21,682 nucleotides of DNA from NCBI RefSeq assembly GCF_002311515.1, contig NZ_DCAO01000018.1, forward strand, positions 4,124 to 25,805. Direction: 5' to 3'. This document shows, one piece after another, positions 14,358 to 21,682 of this stretch. A program made the translations under genes and the position numbers. The DNA comes from Thalassospira sp. UBA1131. Lineage in GTDB: Bacteria; Pseudomonadota; Alphaproteobacteria; Rhodospirillales; Thalassospiraceae. Position 1 is the first letter of the stretch; every line of letters starts with the position of its first letter. Under the pieces are notes generated by a model. It was given only the letters and a program-made list of their open reading frames with translations. It was not told the DNA's origin and made no database searches.

Positions 14358-15794
14358 GTGTGGGGAAAGAAATTATACTTCGCGATCATTCTGTGCGTTC
14401 TGCTGGCGGTCGGGTTTCTGACCACGAGTTTTGTAAGCTTCTATGTCGCCCGGGATTCTCTTGAAGAACAGATTTCCGAAAGCACGCTTCCGCTGACCAG
14501 CGACAATATCTATTCCGAGATCCAGCGCGATCTGTTGCAGCCGATCTTTATTTCCTCGTTGATGGCGCATGATACGTTCTTTCGCGACTGGGCCCTTTCC
14601 GGCGAAACTGATCCGGAACGGATCACCAAGTACCTCGCCGAAATCCAGTCGCGCTACGATACGATCACGGCCTATTTCATCTCTGAAGAAACCCGGAACT
14701 ATTATCACCCGACCGGCGTGATCAAACAGGTCAGCGAAGATGACCCGGCCGATGGCTGGTATTTCCGGGCGCGCGACGGGAAGCAACCTTACGAGATCAA
14801 TATCGACCACGACACGGTTGATCGGTCGCGGCTGTCGATCTTTGTCAATTATCAGGTGCGTGATTATGACGGCAATGTCATCGGCATTACCGGTGTTGGC
14901 CTGGCCGTCAGTTCGGTTACCAATCTGATCGAAACCTATCAGGCGCGCTATGGCCGAACGATCTATTTCATCGACACCGAAGGTCATGTCACGCTGCGCG
15001 GCAGCGGCTTTGGCGATGCCCACAGCCTGCAGGAACGGCCCGGCATGCGCACCCAGGCCACCAAAATCCTGACCTCGCCTGGCGCTTCGATCAGTTACGA
15101 ACATGGCGGACACACCTATTTCGTCAACAGCCGTCTGGTGCCTGAGTTCGGCTGGCTTCTGATTGTTGAACAAAGTGACTATTCATCTGACGCACGTCTT
15201 CAAAACACGCTGTTCATCAATATCGCGATCTCTTTGCTGATCACGATCGTGGTCGGGCTGATCGCCTTCCTGACCGTGCGCAATTATCAAAAACGCCTCG
15301 AAGAACTGGCATCGCGTGATAAACTGACCGGCACGTTTAACCGTCAGATCTTTGACATGATCTTTGATCAGGCGGTTCAGACCTCAAAACGCCAAAAGGC
15401 GCCCCTGTCGGTGATGTGTTTTGATGTTGATGGCTTCAAGGCAATCAACGATGGCTATGGCCATCCGGGCGGCGACGCCGCACTTCGCGAAGTTCTGACC
15501 ATGGTCCGCCAGAATGTGCAGGACTCCGACGTGATCTGTCGCTGGGGCGGGGATGAATTTGTTGTTCTGTTCCCCGGAAAAGATCGCAAGGAAGCCATGA
15601 CAAAGGCCCGCGAACTTGCCGACTCTGTCCGCAACGCGCCGGTCCGCTTCGGGCGTGATCATATTCCGGTCACCATCAGTGCCGGTATCACCGAATACCG
15701 CGATGGCGAGGATCTTGATACCTTGATGGCCCGTGTTGATAACGCGCTTTATACCGCCAAGGCATCAGGCCGCGATCATATCTCCCTGTCCTGA
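14358..15794 (+). CDS. Diguanylate cyclase with periplasmic Cache-type sensor domain
   Basis: 478 residues from a GTG start. Order: membrane segment KKLYFAIILCVLLAVGFL; a periplasmic double-Cache-like region of about 240 residues (YFISEETRNYYHPTG, WYFRARDGKQPYEIN, GNVIGITGVGLAVSS); a second membrane segment LFINIAISLLITIVVGLIAFL; then a GGDEF domain with RDKLTGTFNR, FDVDGFKAIND and RWGGDEF (GGDEF at about 397). The active-site motif is intact, so c-di-GMP synthesis is expected. The RxxD inhibitory site is QDSD here, so product inhibition through it should be lost. The GTG at 14358 has GGGGAG six bases ahead; longer in-frame starts at 14307 (ATG) and 14262 (GTG) lack good ribosome sites. Confidence 0.9.
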   Translation: MWGKKLYFAIILCVLLAVGFLTTSFVSFYVARDSLEEQISESTLPLTSDNIYSEIQRDLLQPIFISSLMAHDTFFRDWALSGETDPERITKYLAEIQSRYDTITAYFISEETRNYYHPTGVIKQVSEDDPADGWYFRARDGKQPYEINIDHDTVDRSRLSIFVNYQVRDYDGNVIGITGVGLAVSSVTNLIETYQARYGRTIYFIDTEGHVTLRGSGFGDAHSLQERPGMRTQATKILTSPGASISYEHGGHTYFVNSRLVPEFGWLLIVEQSDYSSDARLQNTLFINIAISLLITIVVGLIAFLTVRNYQKRLEELASRDKLTGTFNRQIFDMIFDQAVQTSKRQKAPLSVMCFDVDGFKAINDGYGHPGGDAALREVLTMVRQNVQDSDVICRWGGDEFVVLFPGKDRKEAMTKARELADSVRNAPVRFGRDHIPVTISAGITEYRDGEDLDTLMARVDNALYTAKASGRDHISLS

Positions 15795-15817
15795 TCCCTA
15801 AGGCCGCGACCAGATAC

Positions 15818-15859
15818 AAAACACCCCCGGCAGAACAATCTGCCGGGGGTGTTTTTTTT
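15818..15859. terminator. Bidirectional terminator between cyclase gene and asd
   Basis: A 17-base-pair stem (15818-15834 with 15839-15855) around an ACAA loop, then further T. Both strands read into T runs, so it can serve both converging genes. Confidence 0.92.
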
Positions 15860-15882
15860 GTTTAATTCGCTTTGGTGCGCGA

Positions 15883-16890
15883 TCAGTCGGCGATAGATGC
15901 CTCGGCGATCTGAACCGCGTTAAGCGCAGCGCCCTTAAGCAACTGGTCACCGGCAACAAACAGTTCCAGACCATGATCACCAAAGATCAGGTTGGTACGA
16001 ATGCGGCCAACTTCGACGTCATACTGTTCGGTCGCGGTCAGCGGCATCGGATATTTGTTGTTTGCCGGATCATCGACAAGTTTGACACCCTTGGCATTTG
16101 CCAGCACTTCACGGGCCGCCTCCGGGGTGACAACCTTTTCGGTTTCAACCACGATGGCCTCGGAATGGGTGCGTTCGGTCGGAATACGAACCGCAGTGCA
16201 CGATACCGGCAGATCCGGCGCGCCAAAGATCTTGCGCGTTTCCCAGGTTACTTTCATTTCTTCACGGGTATAGCCGTTTTCCTGGAAAGTATCGATATGC
16301 GGGATCACGTTAAAGGCCAGCGGCGATGAAAACACCTCTGCCGGGACCGGCTTGCCAGCAAGACCAGCGGCCAGACCTTCGCGCAGTTCGTTCATGCCAG
16401 GCTGACCGGCACCCGATGCGGCCTGATAGGTCGACACGATCACTTTCTTCAGACCAAAGGCCTGATGTAGTGGCCAAAGGGCGACTGCGGCAATCGCCGT
16501 GGTGCAGTTCGGGTTCGCGATCAGTTTTGCCGTTTTGGCAAGGTGACCATTGATTTCCGGCACGATCAGCGGAACATCGTCATTCAGACGGAACGCCGAG
16601 GAGTTATCAATCACCAGCGCGCCTTCGGCAATCTTGGGCGCATATTCCTTGGCGAAATCACCGGAAACAGCAAGGAAGACAATGTCGCACTGCTTGGCTT
16701 CTTCAACAGAAAACAGCGCGACGGTCTTAGTGCCGAATTTAGTCTCCACGGTCTTGCCCGCTGAACGCTCTGACGCGAACAGGGTGAGTTCACCCACAGG
16801 GAACTTGCGATCAAACATTACATTGATCAGCTCGACGCCAACCGCACCGGTTGCGCCAATGACACCGACATGGAGATTTTCGGCACTCAT
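15883..16890 (-). CDS. asd: Aspartate-semialdehyde dehydrogenase
   Basis: 335 residues. It reduces aspartyl phosphate to aspartate semialdehyde, the branch-point step towards lysine/diaminopimelate, threonine and methionine. The NADP site is GVIGATGAVG at the N-terminus, the catalytic cysteine is Cys129 in ANPNCTT, and substrate and acid-base residues lie in CTAVRIPTERTHSE (Arg235, His242). Length is normal for the proteobacterial enzyme. A single-gene unit: promoter with TATAAT about 70 bases upstream, terminator at its 3' end. Weak Shine-Dalgarno. Confidence 0.97.
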   Translation of the reverse strand: MSAENLHVGVIGATGAVGVELINVMFDRKFPVGELTLFASERSAGKTVETKFGTKTVALFSVEEAKQCDIVFLAVSGDFAKEYAPKIAEGALVIDNSSAFRLNDDVPLIVPEINGHLAKTAKLIANPNCTTAIAAVALWPLHQAFGLKKVIVSTYQAASGAGQPGMNELREGLAAGLAGKPVPAEVFSSPLAFNVIPHIDTFQENGYTREEMKVTWETRKIFGAPDLPVSCTAVRIPTERTHSEAIVVETEKVVTPEAAREVLANAKGVKLVDDPANNKYPMPLTATEQYDVEVGRIRTNLIFGDHGLELFVAGDQLLKGAALNAVQIAEASIAD

Positions 16891-16958
16891 AATAGTTGTC
16901 TAACCTCGCAATAAATTTGTTGTCATATTCGACTGCCGCGATCATTCGCGGGCCGCGC

Positions 16959-16996
16959 ATTATAAGGATTAATCAAGGTAACGCAAATGTACCTTG
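16959..16996 (-). promoter_or_regulatory. asd promoter with an inverted repeat over the -35 region
   Basis: A perfect TATAAT lies at 16964-16959 on the minus strand, with a weak -35 (TTTGCG, 16987-16982) at 17 bases. The palindrome CAAGGTA / TACCTTG (16996-16990 and 16980-16974) spans that -35, so a bound protein would affect initiation. Confidence 0.6.
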
Positions 16997-17082
16997 CTGC
17001 ATTGCATTCATGCGCGGTTCTGATTGGGTAAAAACGCTCCGGACAACAGATTGTTCCATGGCGATTTTAAACGGGCGGACAT

Positions 17083-17137
17083 AAAAAATCCGCCCTTCAA
17101 CAGTACCACCGCCAAGCAGACGTCAAAGGGCGGATTT
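17083..17137 (-). terminator. Terminator downstream of the small lipoprotein gene
   Basis: On the minus strand a 16-base-pair stem (17137-17122 with 17101-17086, two G-U pairs) closes a 20-base loop and is followed by TTTTTTATG. A third copy of the core arm (GGGCGGA, 17073-17079) could pair with TCCGCCC at 17089-17095 instead, giving a competing hairpin. The rest of the 16891-17218 gap holds the asd promoter and nothing else I can name. Confidence 0.7.
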
Positions 17138-17218
17138 AGCCGCCATAAAGACGACATATCCAGACTATGAAAGAGAATCGGCTGATCGTTTTAATGTCCG
17201 ATCAGGCGAATGCACTGA

Positions 17219-17407
17219 TCACATCAGGCAATGTTTGGCAAAATCGGTCGCCTCGTTTGCCGTCCAGTCGCCTTTCGGCTTTTCCTTAAGGTCATTGCAC
17301 CATTCCTCGCTGCCCACCTCGGGCGAGCATGCGGAAACAGCACCAGCCAGGAAAAGGACCGCAAGGGCCCCGGCGATTTTGGTCGTGATCGTTTTCTGCA
17401 GTTTCAT
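17219..17407 (-). CDS. Small DUF3012-type lipoprotein
   Basis: 62 residues. A lipoprotein signal peptide, MKLQKTITTKIAGALAVLFL followed by AGAVSAC, has lipobox VSAC, so Cys27 would be lipidated and the protein anchored in the envelope. The mature part, SPEVGSEEWCNDLKEKPKGD then WTANEATDFAKHCLM, matches the DUF3012 pattern from memory and has two further cysteines (37, 60) that could form a disulfide. The frame extends upstream to 17506, but the ATG at 17407 gives the correct signal peptide. Function unknown. A strong terminator follows. It sits between asd and the second trkH. Confidence 0.85.
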   Translation of the reverse strand: MKLQKTITTKIAGALAVLFLAGAVSACSPEVGSEEWCNDLKEKPKGDWTANEATDFAKHCLM

Positions 17408-17485
17408 GTCCGTGTCCACTGTTTGTGTGTTTGTTATTAACGCTACAAACTTATACACGGCGCGAAAATGACGCAAAGTAAACCT

Positions 17486-17513
17486 TCGGTCTGTGGCAAC
17501 CGTCACAGACCGA
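17486..17513 (-). terminator. Probable terminator downstream of second trkH
   Basis: Ten perfect base pairs (17486-17495 with 17504-17513) close an eight-base loop, 31 bases past the trkH stop. The T run on the minus strand is interrupted (AGGTTTACTTT), so termination may be partial. Confidence 0.5.
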
Positions 17514-17544
17514 CACCAACAATCGGCAAAATGAAACTCAGGGA

Positions 17545-19002
17545 TCAGTCGCGCCAGAAGGACGGCATCAACAGCACAAGAAGCGTCTCGAACTCAAGCC
17601 GGCCCAGAACCATCGCAACATCCAAAATCCACTTCGCAGAGTCCGGCAAGGACTGGAAATTGCCCGCCGGTCCAATGATATTGCCAAGCCCCGGCCCGAC
17701 ATTGGCAAGTGCTGTTGCCGCCGCACTCATCGAGGTAATAAGATCAAGCCCCGTCAAACCAAGGGCAATCGTCACCGCGATATAGCTGATGGTCAAAAGA
17801 AATACATAGACCGTAACCGCGTTATAGATATCGGATGTGATTTCATGGCGGTCAATGCGGCTGACCACCACCGCAGACGGACTGCGCAGGCGCATGAAAT
17901 GGGCACGAAGCCCGGTAAACACGACATACAGGCGAAACATCTTGAACCCGCCCGATGTTGATCCCGAACAACCGCCGATAAAGGTCGCAAAGAAAAACAG
18001 CATGACCGCGGCGGGGCCCCACAACAGGTAATCCCCCGATGCATAACCCGTGGTCGTAATCACCGACACAAGGTTGAACGCCGCCATGGTCAGCGACCGG
18101 AAGAAGCCGTCATCCGAAATCTGTAACAGCCGCAAGGTCAGCAAAAATGTAAAACCTGCGATGATCAGGCAGAACAATTTGATTTGCTGATTGCCAATCA
18201 CGGCCTTGATCGCGCGTTTGCGCAGAAACACCGCATAGGCGGTAAACGGCAACCCACCAAAAAACATGAACAGGATGGCAATCCAGTGCAGCGACAGGCT
18301 GGTGTCAAACTTGGCAAATGAAAGGTCCGACGTGGCATATCCACCAGTTGACAGCGTCGTCATGCCGTAATTGATCGCATCAAACCATCCCATGCCAAAG
18401 ATGCGATACAGCACAATGCACACCAGGGTCAGAACCGAATAGATCATCACGATCTGCAGGCACATATCGCGCATGCGGCCGCTAAGTTTTTCCGACCGAT
18501 CCGAACTTTCCATCTGGAAAAGCTGCATGCCGCCAACCCGCATCATCGGCAAAAGGGCCAAGGCAGTCACGATGATCCCGATCCCGCCCAGCCATTGCAT
18601 GATGGATCGCCAGATCAACAATCCCGGCGGCAGTTCATCCAACCCCGACAGGATTGTTGATCCGGTCGTTGTCAGGCCCGATACGGTTTCAAACACCGCA
18701 TCACAGAAACTGATTTCAAGCGATGAATACCAAAGCGGCAAGGACCCGGTCAGGCTAATCGCAATCCATGACACCACGGTCAGGACATAGCCCTGGCGCG
18801 CCGTCACACGCGGACCGATATCCGACCGGCAGGCAAGACACGCCATACCGCCAAGCCCGATGGTTGTGATCGAGGCCTGGGCAAAAATTTTCCAGTCCGG
18901 GTTGCCATATGCAAGATCAACAGCAGCAGGCACCATCATCGATATACCGATGATAATGACCATGACCCCGACAACGAAAAAGATGGGTTGCAGACGGAAC
19001 AA
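17545..19002 (-). CDS. trkH: TrkH family potassium uptake protein (second copy)
   Basis: 485 residues from a TTG start. Pore loops in order: SGLTTTGSTI, TTLSTGGYA, ITTTGYASGD and GGCSGSTSGG. All four filter glycines are kept, so it should be functional. The C-terminus (ANVGPGLGNIIGPAGNF, PSFWRD) clearly mirrors the first TrkH, so the two are paralogs, but they differ at many positions in loops and pore flanks. The frame opens at another TTG at 19095. The TTG at 19002 has AGGGAA six bases ahead and gives the family-like N-terminus MFRLQPIFFVVGVMV. No TrkA gene is nearby. Confidence 0.92.
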   Translation of the reverse strand: MFRLQPIFFVVGVMVIIIGISMMVPAAVDLAYGNPDWKIFAQASITTIGLGGMACLACRSDIGPRVTARQGYVLTVVSWIAISLTGSLPLWYSSLEISFCDAVFETVSGLTTTGSTILSGLDELPPGLLIWRSIMQWLGGIGIIVTALALLPMMRVGGMQLFQMESSDRSEKLSGRMRDMCLQIVMIYSVLTLVCIVLYRIFGMGWFDAINYGMTTLSTGGYATSDLSFAKFDTSLSLHWIAILFMFFGGLPFTAYAVFLRKRAIKAVIGNQQIKLFCLIIAGFTFLLTLRLLQISDDGFFRSLTMAAFNLVSVITTTGYASGDYLLWGPAAVMLFFFATFIGGCSGSTSGGFKMFRLYVVFTGLRAHFMRLRSPSAVVVSRIDRHEITSDIYNAVTVYVFLLTISYIAVTIALGLTGLDLITSMSAAATALANVGPGLGNIIGPAGNFQSLPDSAKWILDVAMVLGRLEFETLLVLLMPSFWRD

Positions 19003-19220
19003 GCAAGCTTCCCTGACAGCAAAAGACAAACCCGCTTGTAGCGCCAATTGACAATTGATGCATCCGGTTATTGTGCATGACACCATTGATGGCAATTCCC
19101 GCTGCCCGCCACCTAGCGGACAAGGACGTCATCATTTTGCCGTTCTTTTTGCTTGTTCTTTTGCCATGACCGTTGTGTCATTCTTGCCAAATACTCACCC
19201 CGCAGATCTTTGAGGCCAGT

Positions 19221-19952
19221 GTGAAACGCGTTATCCGCCTGATCGTCCTTCTTTCCATTCCGGCCTTGATTGCCATTGGCCTTCACTGGCACAGTGCGCC
19301 GGTCCATGCGGCTGACAATGCGTCCCAAGACAACACATCCCAACAGGCCGATCCGGCCGGACTGGAAGCCAGGGGCCGCGATGTTCAGGTGATTGACGGC
19401 GATACCATCATGATTGCCGGTCAGGTGCTTGATATCGCGGGCATGGATGCCCCGGAACTCGGTCAGCAATGCCTGCATAACGGCAGTTTCTGGGACTGCG
19501 GCATGTCTTCGGCCATGCAATTGCGCAAATATTTCGCCATGGCGCCGTTTGATGTCCATTGCTGGCCCGGTGATCAGGAACGCGCGGGCAAGGCCGATGA
19601 TTTCCCCATCGTCGAATGCGGCATCGGCGAACGTGACGTGGCGGCTGCAATGATCAGCGACGGCGAAGCCCTACCGATTGCGGGCTATTCACATCGCTAT
19701 GACCGGCTGTCGCGCGATGCCGACAATGCCGGCATTGGCATCCATGGTGGCGATATGATTGCCCCGTCTGACTGGCGCGCGGGTAAACGGCTTGACGGTG
19801 AAACCGGACGCTGCCTGTTTATTGCTGACGGCAAGGGGAATTACCTCAGCACCCTTGATCCGCGCTTTGCCGATTTTGCCGCAGACACCAAAATCTGCAG
19901 CGACGAAGAGGCGCGTGCCAAGGACCTGAACTATCTCCCGCCATCACCGTAA
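19221..19952 (+). CDS. Exported thermonuclease-like (SNase fold) protein
   Basis: 243 residues from a GTG with GAGG five bases ahead; the frame is open back to a TTG at 19173. An N-terminal export signal (KRVIRLIVLLSIPALIAIGL ending near PVHA) is followed by a low-complexity linker and an SNase-like core: VQVIDGDTIMIAG, then VLDIAGMDAPELGQQC. The acidic residues of the DAPE motif are kept (Glu79). The arginine equivalent to Arg35 of staphylococcal nuclease, eight residues before that Glu, is Asp71, which argues against normal catalysis. The C-terminal half has five or six cysteines, fitting disulfides. Divergent from trkH, followed by arsI on the same strand. Confidence 0.8.
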   Translation: MKRVIRLIVLLSIPALIAIGLHWHSAPVHAADNASQDNTSQQADPAGLEARGRDVQVIDGDTIMIAGQVLDIAGMDAPELGQQCLHNGSFWDCGMSSAMQLRKYFAMAPFDVHCWPGDQERAGKADDFPIVECGIGERDVAAAMISDGEALPIAGYSHRYDRLSRDADNAGIGIHGGDMIAPSDWRAGKRLDGETGRCLFIADGKGNYLSTLDPRFADFAADTKICSDEEARAKDLNYLPPSP

Positions 19953-20036
19953 ACGGCCCCCTTTTGGTGGCTGGTGCATCTTTTGGCGTTTTCGCGCGTC
20001 TTCCTGTTTATCGCTTCGATCAAACAGGAGAATACG

Positions 20037-20495
20037 ATGCGCCTGCAACTTGCCTTGAATGTGAAAAACCTTGACCGTGCCATTGCGTTTTACAGTGAAA
20101 TGTTCGCAAGCCCGGTGCACAAACAACGGCCGGGATATGCCAATTTCGAAATTGAAAACCCGCCGCTTAAGCTGGTTTTGTTCGAACACCCGGCGGCAAC
20201 CGAAAACCTGAACCATATCGGTGTCGAATGTCTCAGCGAACAGGCATTTGAAACCGCGTCAGCCCGTCTGCATCAAAGTGATCTTGTCACCAGCGACGTT
20301 GCTGAAACCGGCTGTTGTCACGCAAAGCAGTCCAAGTTCTGGGCAACAGGACCAGACGAACTTGACTGGGAGTGGTATCGTATTCTTGACGATGCGCCAC
20401 ATAACCAGTCTGCCGATCAACAAACGTCGGCGGCTGGCTGTTGTGGCCAACAACCGGGCAAGGAATTGCAACCAGATCAGGTGTGCTGCGCGTAA
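20037..20495 (+). CDS. arsI: ArsI/CadI family metalloenzyme (VOC fold)
   Basis: 152 residues, a single vicinal-oxygen-chelate domain. RPGYANFEIENPPLKLVLFE followed by ENLNHIGVE is diagnostic of the ArsI/CadI family; ArsI cleaves the carbon-arsenic bond of trivalent organoarsenicals. The vicinal cysteine pair that binds As(III) is Cys93-Cys94 (TGCCHAKQSKFW). Likely metal ligands are Gln4, His60 and Glu112 (DWEWY). The tail adds two further Cys-Cys pairs (135-136, 150-151). Start ATG has AGGAG. A sigma factor gene follows after six bases. CadI, a cadmium-induced relative, is the main alternative name, so the substrate is not proven. Confidence 0.85.
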   Translation: MRLQLALNVKNLDRAIAFYSEMFASPVHKQRPGYANFEIENPPLKLVLFEHPAATENLNHIGVECLSEQAFETASARLHQSDLVTSDVAETGCCHAKQSKFWATGPDELDWEWYRILDDAPHNQSADQQTSAAGCCGQQPGKELQPDQVCCA

Positions 20496-20501
20496 AGAAC
20501 C

Positions 20502-21089
20502 ATGAAGTTTGCATCGACACATCATACAAACTCAGACTGGCAGGCCTTGCAAAAAGGCCTGCGCAGTTTTGTCTATCACCGCCTGCCCCAGGACGCGGTC
20601 GACGATGTTGTTGCCGACATCCTTGAAACGATCATCCGCAAAAAATCAGATCTTCGCTTGGCATCCAATCCATCGGCATGGATTTATGCCGTCGCACGCA
20701 GCAAGGTGGCGGACTTCTATCGACGACAGGGGCGCGAACATACCGCACTTCAGGCCCTTAATACCGATCCGACCCTGTTGAACCATGACGAGCCGCACGA
20801 CAAACCCGGTTTGCATGACTGCGTGATGGGCTTCATTGGCCGATTGAGCGAAACCGACCAGACCGTACTTGAAGAAATCGACATTAACGGCACACGGCAA
20901 ACCGACTTTGCCACCCGCAATGCCATTGCCCTCCCCACGGTGAAGTCACGCGTCCAGCGCGCCCGAAACCGTCTGCGCGATCGGTTGGTTGCCTGTTGTC
21001 CCGCCAACGGCGAAGACAGCAATGACAATGCCACAACATGCCACGGCACATGCGATAGCAGGACGTCATGTGCGCCGGGTCGGATATGA
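20502..21089 (+). CDS. ECF-type (SigZ-like) RNA polymerase sigma factor with cysteine-rich tail
   Basis: 195 residues. Region 2 spans about 15-75 (LRSFVYHRLPQDAVDDVVAD, then ASNPSAWIYAVARSKVADFYRR). Region 4 spans about 108-163, with helix-turn-helix ATRNAIALPTVKSRVQRARNR. After region 4 comes a tail of about 30 residues with five cysteines (165, 166, 180, 184, 190). The gene starts six bases after arsI and is surely cotranscribed. No anti-sigma factor is next to it. The tail could bind As(III) or another thiophilic metal and control activity directly; that is inference from position and composition. SigZ-like assignment is by pattern only. Confidence 0.85.
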   Translation: MKFASTHHTNSDWQALQKGLRSFVYHRLPQDAVDDVVADILETIIRKKSDLRLASNPSAWIYAVARSKVADFYRRQGREHTALQALNTDPTLLNHDEPHDKPGLHDCVMGFIGRLSETDQTVLEEIDINGTRQTDFATRNAIALPTVKSRVQRARNRLRDRLVACCPANGEDSNDNATTCHGTCDSRTSCAPGRI

Positions 21090-21107
21090 TGATGTTCGGG
21101 AAAAGCT

Positions 21108-21181
21108 TGGAGCGGGTGAAGGGAATCGAACCCTCGTATGCAGCTTGGGAAGCTGCCGTTCTACCATTGAACTACACCCGC
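21108..21181 (-). tRNA. tRNA-Gly(CCC)
   Basis: 74 bases including an encoded 3' CCA. Seven-pair acceptor stem GCGGGTG/CACCCGC, D arm with TTCAATGGTAGAAC, anticodon stem GCAGC/GCTGC around loop TTCCCAA (anticodon CCC), and T arm GAGGGTTCGATTCCCTT. It closely resembles E. coli glyU. Confidence 0.95.
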
Positions 21182-21275
21182 GAAGCGCGCGATTTATAGC
21201 CCGCTTTTCCGATCAACGCAAGCCGGTCCCATCCAGATCCACCCAATTAATTGCCCGACCAAATACCGGAAAACT

Positions 21276-21682
21276 TTAGCCTTCCGGCACCATGCGCCAG
21301 ATCGCACTGGCATGGTCATCGGAAATCAGGATCGATCCGTCGATATAGTGTTTAACATCGACCGGACGCCCGATCACTTCGCCATTGCTGCGCAGGAAAC
21401 CAACAAGGAACGGGTTTTCTGTCACCGGCTTGCCATTGATGAATTCGACCCGGACAACCTCGTACCCATCGGGAATTGTGCGGTTCCAGGATCCATGCAG
21501 GGCAACCAGCGCATCCCCACCATCGAAGGTGAAACCAAGCGGCGCATTGTGGGCATTAAAGGTAAATTCCGGGAAAGTGACTTCTTCTGGCACCGTTTCA
21601 TGGGAAAATTGCGGGCTTCTGGTGTCGTTCCCCGCATACCACGGATAGCCATAGAACTGGCCAGACTGGCTGGCACGATTAA
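21276..21682 (-). CDS. PQQ-dependent sugar dehydrogenase family protein, C-terminal part
   Basis: The frame is open from the right edge to a stop at 21276, giving about 135 C-terminal residues. Visible pieces are SGQFYGYPWYAGND, FNAHNAPLGFTF with DALVALHGSWNR, GEVIGRPVDVKHYIDGSILISDD and a final HASAIWRM. These belong to the six-bladed propeller of soluble glucose/sorbosone dehydrogenases; HAPLGF-like and HGSWNR-like strands are typical. Such enzymes are usually periplasmic and use PQQ. The N-terminus, any signal peptide and most cofactor residues are outside the window. Confidence 0.85.
   Translation of the reverse strand, partial: NRASQSGQFYGYPWYAGNDTRSPQFSHETVPEEVTFPEFTFNAHNAPLGFTFDGGDALVALHGSWNRTIPDGYEVVRVEFINGKPVTENPFLVGFLRSNGEVIGRPVDVKHYIDGSILISDDHASAIWRMVPEG

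Noticed and set aside
14373..15173. Minus-strand open frame of 266 residues
   Set aside because: Antisense to the Cache-type domain of the diguanylate cyclase; no ribosome site or domain.
16896..17084. 62-residue plus-strand open frame in the asd upstream region
   Set aside because: It covers the asd promoter, starts without a convincing ribosome site and has no recognisable feature.
21108..21275. tRNA-Gly as an integration site for a mobile element
   Set aside because: No integrase, no repeated tRNA end and no composition shift were seen on either side.

Overview
The window looks like chromosome of a marine-type alphaproteobacterium, probably Rhodospirillales and close to Thalassospira. 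That placement is an inference. It rests on moderate GC content, a SAM-II riboswitch in front of metZ (a mostly alphaproteobacterial RNA class), MetZ-type methionine synthesis, a cytochrome c', and paired TrkH transporters. I see no insertion sequence, phage gene or CRISPR array. This is mostly core genome with several small accessory modules.

Layout. 1-1.5 kb: an AraC-type regulator and a partial unknown gene, both on the minus strand. 1.7-3.6 kb (+): low-molecular-weight phosphatase and fructosamine-kinase-like protein as a likely protein-repair pair, then a cytochrome c'. 3.7-6.4 kb (-): folE, apaG and metZ. metZ has a promoter, a SAM-II riboswitch, a 31-codon leader ORF that contains a strong terminator, and an ATGA overlap into metZ. 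6.5-10.3 kb (+): a TVP38/TMEM64 membrane protein overlapping a MerA-like flavoprotein, then an orphan histidine kinase. 10.3-10.7 kb: a candidate structured RNA ending in a strong terminator. 10.7-12.3 kb (-): a tight tetR-yciI-tag operon behind two operator-like palindromes. 12.3-19.1 kb: two TrkH potassium transporters on the minus strand, with a diguanylate cyclase (+), asd (-) and a small DUF3012-type lipoprotein (-) between them. 19.2-21.1 kb (+): a secreted nuclease-like protein, an ArsI/CadI-type enzyme and an ECF sigma factor with a cysteine-rich tail. 21.1-21.7 kb (-): tRNA-Gly(CCC) and the C-terminal part of a PQQ-dependent sugar dehydrogenase.

How the parts work together. metZ and asd both feed the aspartate/methionine pathway but sit in separate transcription units. 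The phosphatase/kinase pair fits protein deglycation. ArsI plus the ECF sigma factor looks like a self-contained metalloid response. The two TrkH proteins suggest investment in potassium and osmotic homeostasis.

The strongest candidate for something undescribed is the metZ leader. The Shine-Dalgarno next to the SAM-II pseudoknot belongs to the leader ORF, not to metZ. This suggests that SAM controls leader translation, and that leader translation in turn controls both the terminator and translational coupling to metZ. The second candidate is the structured RNA at 10.44-10.62 kb, and the third is the cysteine-tailed ArsI/ECF pair.
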